Of a stretch of DNA of 64,000 nt, positions 1-7,670 are shown in pieces. Within the stretch, counting starts at the first letter, position 1. Each line of letters begins with the position of its first letter. Location of the stretch: assembly GCF_004118375.1 (NCBI RefSeq), contig NZ_SDHX01000002.1, positions 547,001 through 611,000 on the forward strand, read 5' to 3'. A program made the position numbers and the translations under genes. The notes under the pieces are model-generated. The model was not told the DNA's origin and did no database searches. It saw only the letters and a list, made by a program, of their open reading frames with translations. Origin of the DNA: Oleiharenicola lentus. Its GTDB lineage: Bacteria; Verrucomicrobiota; Verrucomicrobiia; Opitutales; Opitutaceae.

Positions 1-95
1 GCAAAGCGCACGGCATCAAAACCCAGGGCCCGCAGCTGCTCGCGCAGTTTTTCGCGCTGCGCTCCCGTCACCACCGGGCCTGCCTGCGTGGTCAT
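1..95 (-). CDS. queG: Epoxyqueuosine reductase N-terminus (QueG-like), partial
   Basis: Only the first 31 codons lie in the window; the gene runs off the left edge. The visible protein begins MTTQAGPVVTGAQREKLREQ and continues LRALGFDAVRFA, which resembles the N-terminal helix of QueG, where a Leu-Arg/Lys rich helix precedes a G-F-D-A-V-G/R motif. QueG is an iron-sulfur and cobalamin enzyme that reduces epoxyqueuosine to queuosine in tRNA. The ATG overlaps the TGA of aroK by an ATGA junction, which indicates translational coupling in one minus-strand operon. The catalytic and Fe-S cysteines are outside the window, so the call rests on the N-terminus alone. Confidence 0.6.
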   Translation of the reverse strand, partial: MTTQAGPVVTGAQREKLREQLRALGFDAVRF

Positions 96-622
96 TTCTT
101 GCCGAACGACGCGGCTTCCTGACGATACACGCGCAGCACATGGGCCGCGATTTCACGCAACGGCCGCTTGTCGGTCAGCACCAGCGTGCCCGACCGGCGG
201 TAAAGAGCCTCGCGCTGGGCGTAGAGGTCGCGCAGGCGCTGCTCGGGATTCTCCACCGCCAGCAAGGGCCGGTGCGTCGCGTGCAGCGTACGCTGGATGA
301 TCGTGTCGATCGGGGCATGCATGCAGACCACCACGCCGCGCCCACGCAGCAGCTCCAGCATGCCGGGCGGCACGATCAGGCCGCCGCCGCACGACACCAC
401 GCAGCGTTTCGCCGGATGCCCGCGCTCGACAAACCCGCGCTCCATTGCTCGGAACGCCGCTTCGCCCTGCTCCGCGAAGATCTGCGACACGGGTTTGCCC
501 TGCAGCCGCTCGATCTCGTGGTCGCTGTCCACGAAGTCGAAGCCCACCTGCCGCGCCACGAGCCGGCCGACGGTGCTCTTGCCCGTGCCCATGAAACCGA
601 CGAGGTAGAGGTTGGTGTCCAT
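92..622 (-). CDS. aroK: Shikimate kinase
   Basis: Phosphorylates shikimate with ATP in the chorismate (aromatic amino acid) pathway, in the cytoplasm. The protein of 176 residues starts MDTNLYLVGFMGTGKST, giving the Walker A loop GTGKST near residues 10-17. DSDHEIE is the shikimate and Mg binding motif, CGGGLIVPP corresponds to the substrate-binding GGG segment, and the lid with TxxRPLL follows (HATHRPLL). The reading frame is open further upstream, but this start leaves the normal short N-terminus before the P-loop and an AAGG sequence lies immediately upstream. Length matches the family. The 3' end overlaps the next gene by ATGA. Confidence 0.95.
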   Translation of the reverse strand: MDTNLYLVGFMGTGKSTVGRLVARQVGFDFVDSDHEIERLQGKPVSQIFAEQGEAAFRAMERGFVERGHPAKRCVVSCGGGLIVPPGMLELLRGRGVVVCMHAPIDTIIQRTLHATHRPLLAVENPEQRLRDLYAQREALYRRSGTLVLTDKRPLREIAAHVLRVYRQEAASFGKK

Positions 623-696
623 CCTTGGCCGCAAGCGAAGGGTCCGCCCCGCCCCGGCGCAAGTCCGCTTCGCAGCGTTGCGCGTCACGGACCGGG

Positions 697-730
697 CAAA
701 ACAAAAACGCCCCCCATGAAGGGAGGCGTT
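697..730 (-). terminator. Intrinsic terminator after the FKBP gene
   Basis: Read on the minus strand, a 9-bp GC-rich stem (ACGCCTCCC at 729-721 with GGGGGGCGT at 715-707, one G-T wobble) closes a 5-nt loop. It is followed by a T-rich run corresponding to the A-rich plus-strand bases 699-707. It sits 27 bp after the stop codon of the FKBP gene and so separates it from aroK. Confidence 0.8.
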
Positions 731-756
731 GCGGAAAGCGAAATGCAGAAGGGCGG

Positions 757-1650
757 TTACTTGGCCGCGGGAGCGGGAGGCGCATCCTTGATGCCGACGA
801 TTTCGACGTCAAAGACGAGAGTGGCGCCGGGCGGAATGGCGCCGGGGGCGCCGTTGTCGCCATAGGCGAGCGCGGGCGGGATGTGCAGCTTCAGCTTGCT
901 GCCGACCGATCCCTTCTGGAGGCCCTCGAACAGGCCGGGAATGATGCCCTGCGGGCTCTGCGGCGTGGCCGCCTGCAGCAGCAGGTCCGCCGGCTGCGGC
1001 GCCTCGACATTCGAATCAAACACCTGGCCGTTCACGAGCGCGCCGGTGTAGCGGATGCTGACAACCTGGCCGGGCTTCGGCGCATTACCTTTGCCGGCCT
1101 GCACCACCTCATAAACGAGCCCGCTCGGCAGCACCACGGCGTTCTTGTTCTCCTTCAGCTTGGTGAAATACTCGGTGCCCGCAGCCAGCTGGGCCGCGCG
1201 GATCTTGCCAAGGAAAACCTCCTGCTTCTTGCCCATGAATTCCTGCAGCTGCACCTGAACCTGCTGCGGGTCGTAGGGCAGGTCCTTGCCACTGAGCGCG
1301 AGGGCGATGCCCCGGAGCATCGATTCGCGGAGGGCCGGGGTGATCTCCAGCGCCTGCAGCTGGGTGGCCATGCGGGTCTCCAGCATGAAAATGTAGCCGT
1401 AGGCCTCCATCAGCTGCGCCTCGGTGAACTTCGTCGGCGCGCCGGGGGCGGCAGCCGCCGGAGCCGCGGCGGCGGGAGCCGACGCGGGCGCCGCGGCCTT
1501 CGGGGCCGGGGTTGACGCCGCCGGGGCCGGAGCGGGCTTGTTCGGCGAGGTTACGCCGGGAACTTCAAATTTGACCGCGTCCTGAGCGGAAGCGGCGACC
1601 AGCAAGCTCAGACCGACGAGGCCTGCAACGATGCGAGAGGTGAATTTCAT
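757..1650 (-). CDS. Exported FKBP-type peptidyl-prolyl isomerase
   Basis: Likely periplasmic cis-trans prolyl isomerase and folding helper of the FkpA/Mip type. The start MKFTSRIVAGLVGLSLLVAA is a classical Sec signal peptide ending ASA-QDA. A long Ala/Pro-rich linker (about residues 35-75) precedes a helical dimerisation-like region (about 80-175), with the FKBP domain in the last 110 residues (YEVVQAGKGNAPKPGQVVSI, then GTALVNG-type strand, GLQKGSVGSKLKLHIPPALA, and AYGDNGAPGAIPPGATLVFD). The frame is open 43 codons upstream, but the signal peptide fixes the start. A terminator follows. A 176-bp divergent space separates it from the LOG-like gene. Confidence 0.92.
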   Translation of the reverse strand: MKFTSRIVAGLVGLSLLVAASAQDAVKFEVPGVTSPNKPAPAPAASTPAPKAAAPASAPAAAAPAAAAPGAPTKFTEAQLMEAYGYIFMLETRMATQLQALEITPALRESMLRGIALALSGKDLPYDPQQVQVQLQEFMGKKQEVFLGKIRAAQLAAGTEYFTKLKENKNAVVLPSGLVYEVVQAGKGNAPKPGQVVSIRYTGALVNGQVFDSNVEAPQPADLLLQAATPQSPQGIIPGLFEGLQKGSVGSKLKLHIPPALAYGDNGAPGAIPPGATLVFDVEIVGIKDAPPAPAAK

Positions 1651-1826
1651 GTAGGATTGGGGAGCCCGGTTGGGAAACGGCCCGGGTGGATTTGTGCCGT
1701 CAAAGAGTCCGAAGTTGCGCAGCCCCCCTGCAAAAATCAACCCCTTAGGCGGCAGCGATTCGCGCGGGAACCGATCCAACCCCGGGCTTGTCTCGCCCCG
1801 CCTCCGCTTCCACCCTGCTCAATCCC

Positions 1827-3737
1827 ATGAACGAAAACCAATTCTGGCACAGCACCGACGGCCAGATCCTCACCGTCCGCGCCAAGGGCACCGACCGTCT
1901 CACCCTCACCGTCGCCTTCTGGCCGCGCCATCCGGCCGAGATGGAGTTCCTCCGCAGCCACCTTGCCGCCCTCCGTTTCACCGAGCGCAGTTCACTCGCC
2001 CGCATCGGCATCGAGATGATCACGAGCGGCGCCCCGACCGTGGATGGCAACCGCCTCCTCCTCACCGCCGAGGCCTTCATTTACGACCACAGTTTCCCCA
2101 ACGCCCCCTACTGGCAGAAGCTCCTGCGCCCGGGTGCGCCCGTCGGCCGCCTCTTCTACGCGCCCGCCGCCGCCAAGCTCTCCGCCACCGAGATCTGGAC
2201 CGCCATCCGCGAGAACCACCTCAAGCTGCCCAACACGATCTCGATCGACAGTTCCGGCCGCGTGTTCTTCACGCCGCACCCGGTCAGCTACACGCTCAAC
2301 CCGCGGCTCATCCGGGTGAACTTCGAGCACATCGTCTCCGGCTACGCGGGCCGCAGCTTCCTCGACAAGGTGCAGGTGCGTCACGACGCCGCGCCGCTCA
2401 CCATCGCGCCGCACTCGGGCGTGCTCACCAGCTGCTCGATGTATCTGCGCGAACACTTCGTCGTGCTCAGTCCGGGCGAGGGCAACTTCGGCCTGCACAC
2501 CTCGGCCGTGCTCCTCGACCCGATCAAGACCTCCGGCACCAACATCATGCTGGAGATCTACAACACCGGCGAACAACCCGTCGTTAACCCGATGGTCTCG
2601 GTCGAAATCTTCCGCGCGCCGCCCTCCGAGGACGCCGAGGCCAAGACCCTCGCCAAGAAACGCCAGCGTCTCCTGGCCACGACCAAGGGCCTCTACAAGT
2701 GCCTCGACTCTGCCCCCGCCATCGAAAGCACGGAGGCCAAGCCGCGCACCAAGATCAGCGTCCGCGGCCAGAGCGCCACGATGGAGAACCGCGCGCTCTT
2801 CATCCGCGCCAACGACGAGGACCTCAAGAAGCTCCTCGCCAAGGACGCCTGCCCGATCGGCGCGCGCACCATGATCCAGGCCCTCGACGCCCACGTGCCC
2901 GACGCCGACACGCTGATCGTGGACTACTTCCCCGACCTGCTGGAACACACCGAGCTCGTCACCCGCCTCGGCGACTCGCGCCTCAAGCGCGTCATCTTCC
3001 GCAAGGCCTCGCGCACCCACGGCTACTTCCTGTCGTCCAACGCGCACGCCCGCCTCGACATGCTCCACTCGCTCGGCATCCCGGTTTACTGGTATGACGA
3101 GCAGACGAAGGACCTCTACCTGCACACCTACCGCCGCGACCACGGTTTCTTCGTGCGCGAGGAGATGGCCCGCAAATTCCAGGAGGCGACGATCCTCGCC
3201 TTCTACGGCTCGGCCGTTGGCCTCGACCAGGCCGACACCGACCGCATCTCCGCGCTCGTCCACCAGCTCACGACCTTCATGGGCTCCAACCTCGGTGTGC
3301 TCACCGGCGGCGGCGGCGGCGTGATGCGCCTCGCCACCGAGCAGGCCCGCGGCAAGGGCGCGCTCACCGGCGCGTGCTTCCTCGAACTCGAGGCTCAGCC
3401 GCCCGAGCTCGGTGTCGATTTCTTCAACACCTTCCAGGAAAGCTCGCGCCACTTCCGCCAAAAATGGTTCGAGGCGGCCGACTTTTGCATCTTCAACGTC
3501 GGCGGCGTTGGCACGTTGGAGGAGATCGGCATCGAGCTCTGCAACCTCAAGCTCGGCATCCGCCCGCGCGTCCCCTACGTGTTTTTCAACGCCAAGTTCT
3601 GGGGCGACCTCCGCCGCCAGGTGAACACGATGATCAAGGACAAGCGCGCCCCCGCCTGGATGAACGACTACATCCTCTTCACCGACGACCCCGCCGAGGT
3701 CATCGCCTTCTACCGCCGGACGCTGAAGGTGCTGTGA
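1827..3737 (+). CDS. Large protein with C-terminal LOG-like Rossmann domain
   Basis: The protein is 636 residues. The last roughly 180 residues look like the LOG / lysine-decarboxylase-like nucleotide-binding fold: [18 protein letters not shown], the glycine-rich GGGGGVM segment, and GGVGTLEE, which matches the family signature PGGxGTxxE except that Pro is replaced by Val. LOG enzymes release nucleobase or ribose phosphate from nucleoside monophosphates. The first 440 residues are soluble, have no recognised motif and are the unusual part. The start is MNENQFWHSTD, and the frame is open 13 codons further upstream. No Shine-Dalgarno is visible. The adjacent membrane protein gene begins 13 bp downstream and may be co-transcribed. 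Substrate unknown. Confidence 0.7.
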   Translation: MNENQFWHSTDGQILTVRAKGTDRLTLTVAFWPRHPAEMEFLRSHLAALRFTERSSLARIGIEMITSGAPTVDGNRLLLTAEAFIYDHSFPNAPYWQKLLRPGAPVGRLFYAPAAAKLSATEIWTAIRENHLKLPNTISIDSSGRVFFTPHPVSYTLNPRLIRVNFEHIVSGYAGRSFLDKVQVRHDAAPLTIAPHSGVLTSCSMYLREHFVVLSPGEGNFGLHTSAVLLDPIKTSGTNIMLEIYNTGEQPVVNPMVSVEIFRAPPSEDAEAKTLAKKRQRLLATTKGLYKCLDSAPAIESTEAKPRTKISVRGQSATMENRALFIRANDEDLKKLLAKDACPIGARTMIQALDAHVPDADTLIVDYFPDLLEHTELVTRLGDSRLKRVIFRKASRTHGYFLSSNAHARLDMLHSLGIPVYWYDEQTKDLYLHTYRRDHGFFVREEMARKFQEATILAFYGSAVGLDQADTDRISALVHQLTTFMGSNLGVLTGGGGGVMRLATEQARGKGALTGACFLELEAQPPELGVDFFNTFQESSRHFRQKWFEAADFCIFNVGGVGTLEEIGIELCNLKLGIRPRVPYVFFNAKFWGDLRRQVNTMIKDKRAPAWMNDYILFTDDPAEVIAFYRRTLKVL

Positions 3738-3750
3738 CGCGTCCGCGGCC

Positions 3751-4746
3751 ATGAAACCCCTCCAGCAGGTGATTTTCGCCGCGGGTCTCCTGATCCTCGG
3801 CGGCATCACCTGGCTGATCCTCACCCGGCCAAAACCGCAGGCGTTGTGGTTAATGCTGGAGGCACCGTCGCGGATAGCTCCCGGAGAAACCGTAACAATC
3901 CGGGCGATGCCCAACGGCATCAGCCGCGACCGGAAGCTGACCCTTGATCTCCACGGCACAACCGCTCGCCACCAGTCGCTGCGCGTGGTCAGCCATGGGC
4001 GCTCGCAAGTCATCGGCCCCGCGGGTCAGGTCATCGAGTTCCTCCTGACCGTGCCCGCCCGCCCCGACCTCGCGACGGTGCATGCCATCGTTTACGTCTC
4101 GCCCGACGGCGCCTGGGCACATCGCAGCCACGTCGCCAAATCCGAACCGATCCCGGTCGAGGTCGGCCCTGCTACAGACCGGGAACTGCGCCCGCTTCAC
4201 GTCCATGACCACACGCCCGACCCGGAAGTCCCACGCGTGGAGCTCCCCGCCCTGCGCGGGTTGCTGGTCATGCTTTGGCTCATCGTGGCGGGAGCCCTGG
4301 CTGTACGTTTTCTGAATCACTCAGAAAAAAACGGACGCGGACGCTCTCTCGCCCTCATCACCGCCAGCCTGGCCATCGCTGGCTCGGAGATTTTCCGCTT
4401 CGAACCCTATGCGAGCGAGCTGGCCCGGCAGTTTGCCCGAAAATACGGCTTCTACGACGGACGCCTCCTGCCCCAGCAGATCGCCATCGTCGTCACCGTC
4501 GTCGTCGTGGCCTCGCTCGCCGCGTTCATCCTCTTCAAAGCCCGCAACCGCCGCCTCGTGCTCGGACTCCTCGGCCACGCCGCGATCGCCACCGCCGCCA
4601 TCCTGTCGTTGCACGAGATGGATGCCCTGCTGTTCGCGACGCTCGGCGGCGCCCCGATAGAGCAGCTCGCCAAGATGTCCACGGTCTCCCTCGCCCTCTG
4701 GGGCCTGCGCCCGCTGGTTACTTCGCCGGCGCCCGGTGCTGCCTGA
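3751..4746 (+). CDS. Unrecognised multi-pass membrane protein
   Basis: The protein is 331 residues and I do not recognise a family. One N-terminal membrane segment (about residues 7-24, LLILGGITWLIL) is followed by an extracytoplasmic region of about 130 residues rich in beta-prone sequence (RIAPGETVTIRAMPNG, TVHAIVYVSPDG) that could be an Ig-like domain. About four further helices follow (LLVMLWLIVAGALAV, IAIVVTVVVVASLAAFILF, LLGHAAIATAAILSL and the C-terminal VSLALWGLRPLV). It lies 13 bp after the LOG-like gene. Its last 29 bp overlap the convergent gene ending at 4718. Function cannot be assigned. Confidence 0.75.
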   Translation: MKPLQQVIFAAGLLILGGITWLILTRPKPQALWLMLEAPSRIAPGETVTIRAMPNGISRDRKLTLDLHGTTARHQSLRVVSHGRSQVIGPAGQVIEFLLTVPARPDLATVHAIVYVSPDGAWAHRSHVAKSEPIPVEVGPATDRELRPLHVHDHTPDPEVPRVELPALRGLLVMLWLIVAGALAVRFLNHSEKNGRGRSLALITASLAIAGSEIFRFEPYASELARQFARKYGFYDGRLLPQQIAIVVTVVVVASLAAFILFKARNRRLVLGLLGHAAIATAAILSLHEMDALLFATLGGAPIEQLAKMSTVSLALWGLRPLVTSPAPGAA

Positions 4747-5392
4747 TGTAGGCGTCCACGACTTTCTCGGTCAGGACGTATTTCCAGCCCTCGGCGGTCT
4801 GTTGATACTCGGTGCCGTCGCGGGGGACGTTGGGCATGCGCAACCGGATGCGACCGACGCTGACTTCCTCGGGTGTCGCGGTGGCCAGGATGTCATGGCG
4901 CGGAAAAGGTCGCGACATGACACTCTCGGTGAGCAAGGCCGCCACGGTTTCGTCCACGGACTTCCATTGGGCCCGGACGTTTTCAGGCAAGGCGGCCACG
5001 AAGGCCTCGACTTTGGGCCGGGCGGCTTCCTCGACGAACAGCAGGCGCTGCACGGCCTCGATGTCGCCGCGATCGCAGGCCCAGGCGAAGGTCTGCAAGG
5101 TGGCCAGCGGCGTGGCGTTGCCCTCGTTGCGGTAATACTCGGCCATCCGCGAAACCGGCGTGGCCGCAGGGGAGGAAGCCGTTCCCGCGGCGACTGAGTC
5201 GCTCGAAGTCGGCGGCGGAACGGCCGACTGCCGGGCCATGACGCGCTGATGGGCCTCGAGCAGCATGCGGCTGTTCTGCGAACGCAGATGGCGCGCCTCC
5301 CGGGCGCGGCCTTGCTGGAAGTAATGAAGCCCGCCAGCGGTGACCACCGCCGACACCACGGCCACGATCAGGGAGGTTTTCAACGGAGACAT
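4718..5392 (-). CDS. Membrane-anchored copy of a sigma-fusion C-terminal domain (module 1)
   Basis: The protein is 224 residues: one N-terminal membrane helix (LIVAVVSAVVTAGGLHYF), a short charged helical stretch (REARHLRSQNSRMLLEAHQR) that may be a coiled coil, a Pro/Ser/Ala linker, then a domain with ATPLATLQTFAWACDRGD near residues 93-110 and QTAEGWKYVLTEKVVDAYI near the end. The same pattern (G-x-A-T, AWA-x-D-x-G-D, Q-x-TA-[ED]-GWKY) occurs in the gene at 6945 and in the C-terminal parts of both sigma factors here, so these are one domain family. It could be an NTF2/SnoaL-like fold, but that is a guess. It starts 5 bp after the sigma gene and is surely in its operon. Confidence 0.75.
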   Translation of the reverse strand: MSPLKTSLIVAVVSAVVTAGGLHYFQQGRAREARHLRSQNSRMLLEAHQRVMARQSAVPPPTSSDSVAAGTASSPAATPVSRMAEYYRNEGNATPLATLQTFAWACDRGDIEAVQRLLFVEEAARPKVEAFVAALPENVRAQWKSVDETVAALLTESVMSRPFPRHDILATATPEEVSVGRIRLRMPNVPRDGTEYQQTAEGWKYVLTEKVVDAYIRQHRAPAK

Positions 5393-5397
5393 GGACG

Positions 5398-6828
5398 TTA
5401 TTTTTGAACCAGCTTGGCGAGCGTCTGGCTGTTGAGGTTTTTCGGCATGTGGATGACGCCCACCTCGGGGATGACGTATTTCCAGCCATCAGCAGTCAGC
5501 TGATACTCGTGATTGTTGTGGTCGCTGCCCTTGCGGCGCATGGCCACCCGGTCGGGCTTGAGTTCGACTTCCACCATGAACCGCTCGATCAGGTCGGCAC
5601 CCGGGGGCGGCGCCTCGAGGCAAGTGGCCGCCAGCACCAGACCATAAAAAGCCTCCGGCGTCGGATACTCGGTCCGGATGGCTTCCGGCATCGTGGCCAG
5701 AATTTCCAGCGCCTTCGCCCGGGCGGCGGCATCGAAGGTGATAACCTTGGCCAGTTCGTCGGGATCGCAGATGTCGCTGGCCCAGGCAAAAGTGAACGAC
5801 GCGTCGCGTGCAGTCGCGATGCCGTGATTGCGATGGCCGCGGGGAGTTACGTCGGACGCACCGGCCGAAACGGAACTCGTCCCACCGGCCGTCGCGCCGG
5901 CCACCCGAGCGGCGTGGCGTTCCTCCAGCACGCGGGCAATTCCGGTAGCAGTCGTGGCAAATTCCCTGGCCACGGCGTCCACCTTCTCGGCCGGCGCATC
6001 GGCTGCCGTGGCCTGCGCGAGGCGCGCGTTCTCGGCGCGGAGCGTGGCCAGCTCCTCGGCGCTGACAGTGGGCACAACGGAGGTCCAGACAAGGGCGGTG
6101 ACGCCGGCGGCAATCACCGCGCTGAGCGCGGGGGCGGTTATTTTGCTCATAAGAAGGAAAGAAACAACGCCTCCGGTCGCCGGAGCGGCAGCGAGAGCGG
6201 CGGAGGTCACGTTCGACGCCAGACCCGCAGGTGCCAGGGCAAACGCCTGGTTGGCTAGTAGTAGACCCAACGCCACCGTGGTCGAAGTGACACCCCGCCG
6301 CCCCAAGTGAAACCGAAGCTTTTCCAGCGCCCGATCCGTGCGCATGCGGGCGGCGTTCTCCGACAGGTTCATCCGTGCTCCGACCTCGGCGAAGCTCAGG
6401 CCCTCGAAATAGCGCAACAACATGGCCTCGCGGTCCGACTCCTTCAGTTCGTCCAGCGCCTCGTCGAGCACCGGGCGTAAACGCTCCCAATCGATCGAAA
6501 AATCCGCGGGGACGGTGTCAGGCATGTTGGCGAAGGCTTGCGCGCTGCGCTGACGGCTTTGCTCCGCGCGCATCACGTCAATCGCCGCATTTCGGGTGCA
6601 GCGGTAGAGCCAGCCGACCAGCGCCGGGTGCCGGTCAAGTTGTGTGGCTCTACGCGCCAGTTCGATGAACACTTTTTGCGAGATATCCTCGGCGAGGTGC
6701 ACACGGCCGCCCGTCCGACGCAAGGCGGCGGCATACACCAGGCCGAGGTGGCGCTGCACAAGTTCAGCAAAGGCCCGTTCGTCGTGTTGCCGGGAATAGC
6801 GTCGGAGGAGTTCGGCATCGGGTGACAT
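5398..6828 (-). CDS. ECF-type sigma factor fused to membrane segment and C-terminal domain (module 1)
   Basis: The protein is 476 residues. Sigma region 2 is about residues 10-85 (YSRQHDERAFAELVQRHLGL; WLYRCTRNAAIDVMR) and region 4 is about 110-175 (LKESDREAMLLRYFEGLSF; NLSENAARMRTDRALEKLRF). A hydrophobic Ala-rich stretch and a clear membrane helix (SAVIAAGVTALVWTSVV, about 230-250) follow, then a helical region and a C-terminal domain (about 335-476) like that of the neighbouring anchored protein. The enzyme partner would be RNA polymerase core; the C-terminal part would lie outside the cytoplasm. I chose the ATG at 6828 because it aligns with the only possible start of the paralogue at 9065. 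An ATG at 6843, with GGAGG seven bases upstream, is a real alternative. Confidence 0.88.
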   Translation of the reverse strand: MSPDAELLRRYSRQHDERAFAELVQRHLGLVYAAALRRTGGRVHLAEDISQKVFIELARRATQLDRHPALVGWLYRCTRNAAIDVMRAEQSRQRSAQAFANMPDTVPADFSIDWERLRPVLDEALDELKESDREAMLLRYFEGLSFAEVGARMNLSENAARMRTDRALEKLRFHLGRRGVTSTTVALGLLLANQAFALAPAGLASNVTSAALAAAPATGGVVSFLLMSKITAPALSAVIAAGVTALVWTSVVPTVSAEELATLRAENARLAQATAADAPAEKVDAVAREFATTATGIARVLEERHAARVAGATAGGTSSVSAGASDVTPRGHRNHGIATARDASFTFAWASDICDPDELAKVITFDAAARAKALEILATMPEAIRTEYPTPEAFYGLVLAATCLEAPPPGADLIERFMVEVELKPDRVAMRRKGSDHNNHEYQLTADGWKYVIPEVGVIHMPKNLNSQTLAKLVQK

Positions 6829-6854
6829 GCGGTTACACTCCATAAACGGACCTC

Positions 6855-6871
6855 CAGAAAAAACCGCACAA
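6855..6871 (-). promoter_or_regulatory. Conserved upstream motif of sigma gene, copy 1
   Basis: Minus-strand TTGTGCGGTTTTTTCTG lies 26 bp before the start at 6828. The same sequence with one fewer T occurs 29 bp before the paralogous sigma gene at 9065. The bases following it also align (CGTTTATGGAG against CGGTTATAAGG). It could be part of a shared, perhaps self-regulated, promoter or a leader element. Confidence 0.5.
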
Positions 6872-6944
6872 TTTTTCTGCCAAACACCCGCAAAATCCCC
6901 CGAATGCCAACAACTCCGAAGTGCGCGCCCCAATGCGTTACAGA

Positions 6945-7661
6945 TCAGCGCTGCGGGGGAGGTTGCGACATTTTTTTGATGTAGTCATCAACGACGTCGC
7001 CGATGATCACATATTTCCACCCCTCGGCTGTTTGCCGAAACTGCAGCCCGGAAACGATGGCGCCGGGCAGCTTTAGCGTGACCCTTCCCTTCGTTATCGG
7101 CTCGATTTTGGCCAGCGCCAGAACTTCGCTTCCCGGATAAGGCTGTTCGATGCCATTGTGCACGATGATGGCAGCGGCCGCCTCCTCGACGGAACTCCAC
7201 TCGGCGCGTATCTCGGTCGGCATGGCAGTATAAATTGCGTTGGCCCTGGGTCTGGCCTCATCATCGAAAATGAAAAGTCTCGCCATCGTCCCAACGTCGC
7301 CTTGGTCGCAAGCCCAGGCCATGGTTTGCAAGGTGGCTATCGGGGTCGCCTGTCCTGCATTGAAATAGACCCTCACTGGCCAACGTCGGCTCCCACCCGC
7401 TGGCGGCGGCCGATCGGTAACGGGTCGGGAGTTCACTTTAGTCGGAGCGCCTGCCTGGTTGCTCGCTGCGCTTTGAACCGCAGGATCAAGTGCCAACGGT
7501 CGAGAGGGCTCCCGTTGACTGATGACCCTTCGCATCTGTGCGTTTTCCTTAGTCAAACGCGCTCTCTCGTGGTCGCGTTCCAATCGCGCGTAGTACTGGC
7601 TGCAAAGCACGCCGACTAAGGAGACCAAGGTAGAGATCAGGGTTATCTTCAAGAAGGCCAT
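6945..7661 (-). CDS. Membrane-anchored copy of a sigma-fusion C-terminal domain (module 2)
   Basis: The protein is 238 residues with the same plan as the gene at 4718. It has an N-terminal membrane helix (ITLISTLVSLVGVLCSQYY), a charged helical segment (ERDHERARLTKENAQMRR), a linker, then the shared domain with GQATPIATLQTMAWACDQGD, a middle segment MPTEIRAEW, and QTAEGWKYVIIGDVVDDYI close to the end. It starts 9 bp after the stop of the second sigma gene, so the two should be one transcript. Base composition is visibly less GC-rich than the aroK or purD regions. It and 4718 are closer to one another than to the sigma C-termini, as expected if the two-gene unit was duplicated as a whole. Confidence 0.75.
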   Translation of the reverse strand: MAFLKITLISTLVSLVGVLCSQYYARLERDHERARLTKENAQMRRVISQREPSRPLALDPAVQSAASNQAGAPTKVNSRPVTDRPPPAGGSRRWPVRVYFNAGQATPIATLQTMAWACDQGDVGTMARLFIFDDEARPRANAIYTAMPTEIRAEWSSVEEAAAAIIVHNGIEQPYPGSEVLALAKIEPITKGRVTLKLPGAIVSGLQFRQTAEGWKYVIIGDVVDDYIKKMSQPPPQR

Positions 7662-7670
7662 GGCGGTCGT

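Noticed and set aside
1992-4013. A 673-codon minus-strand frame opposite the LOG-like gene
   Set aside because: The plus-strand gene carries the GGVGTLEE motif; the minus frame is a GC-driven shadow.
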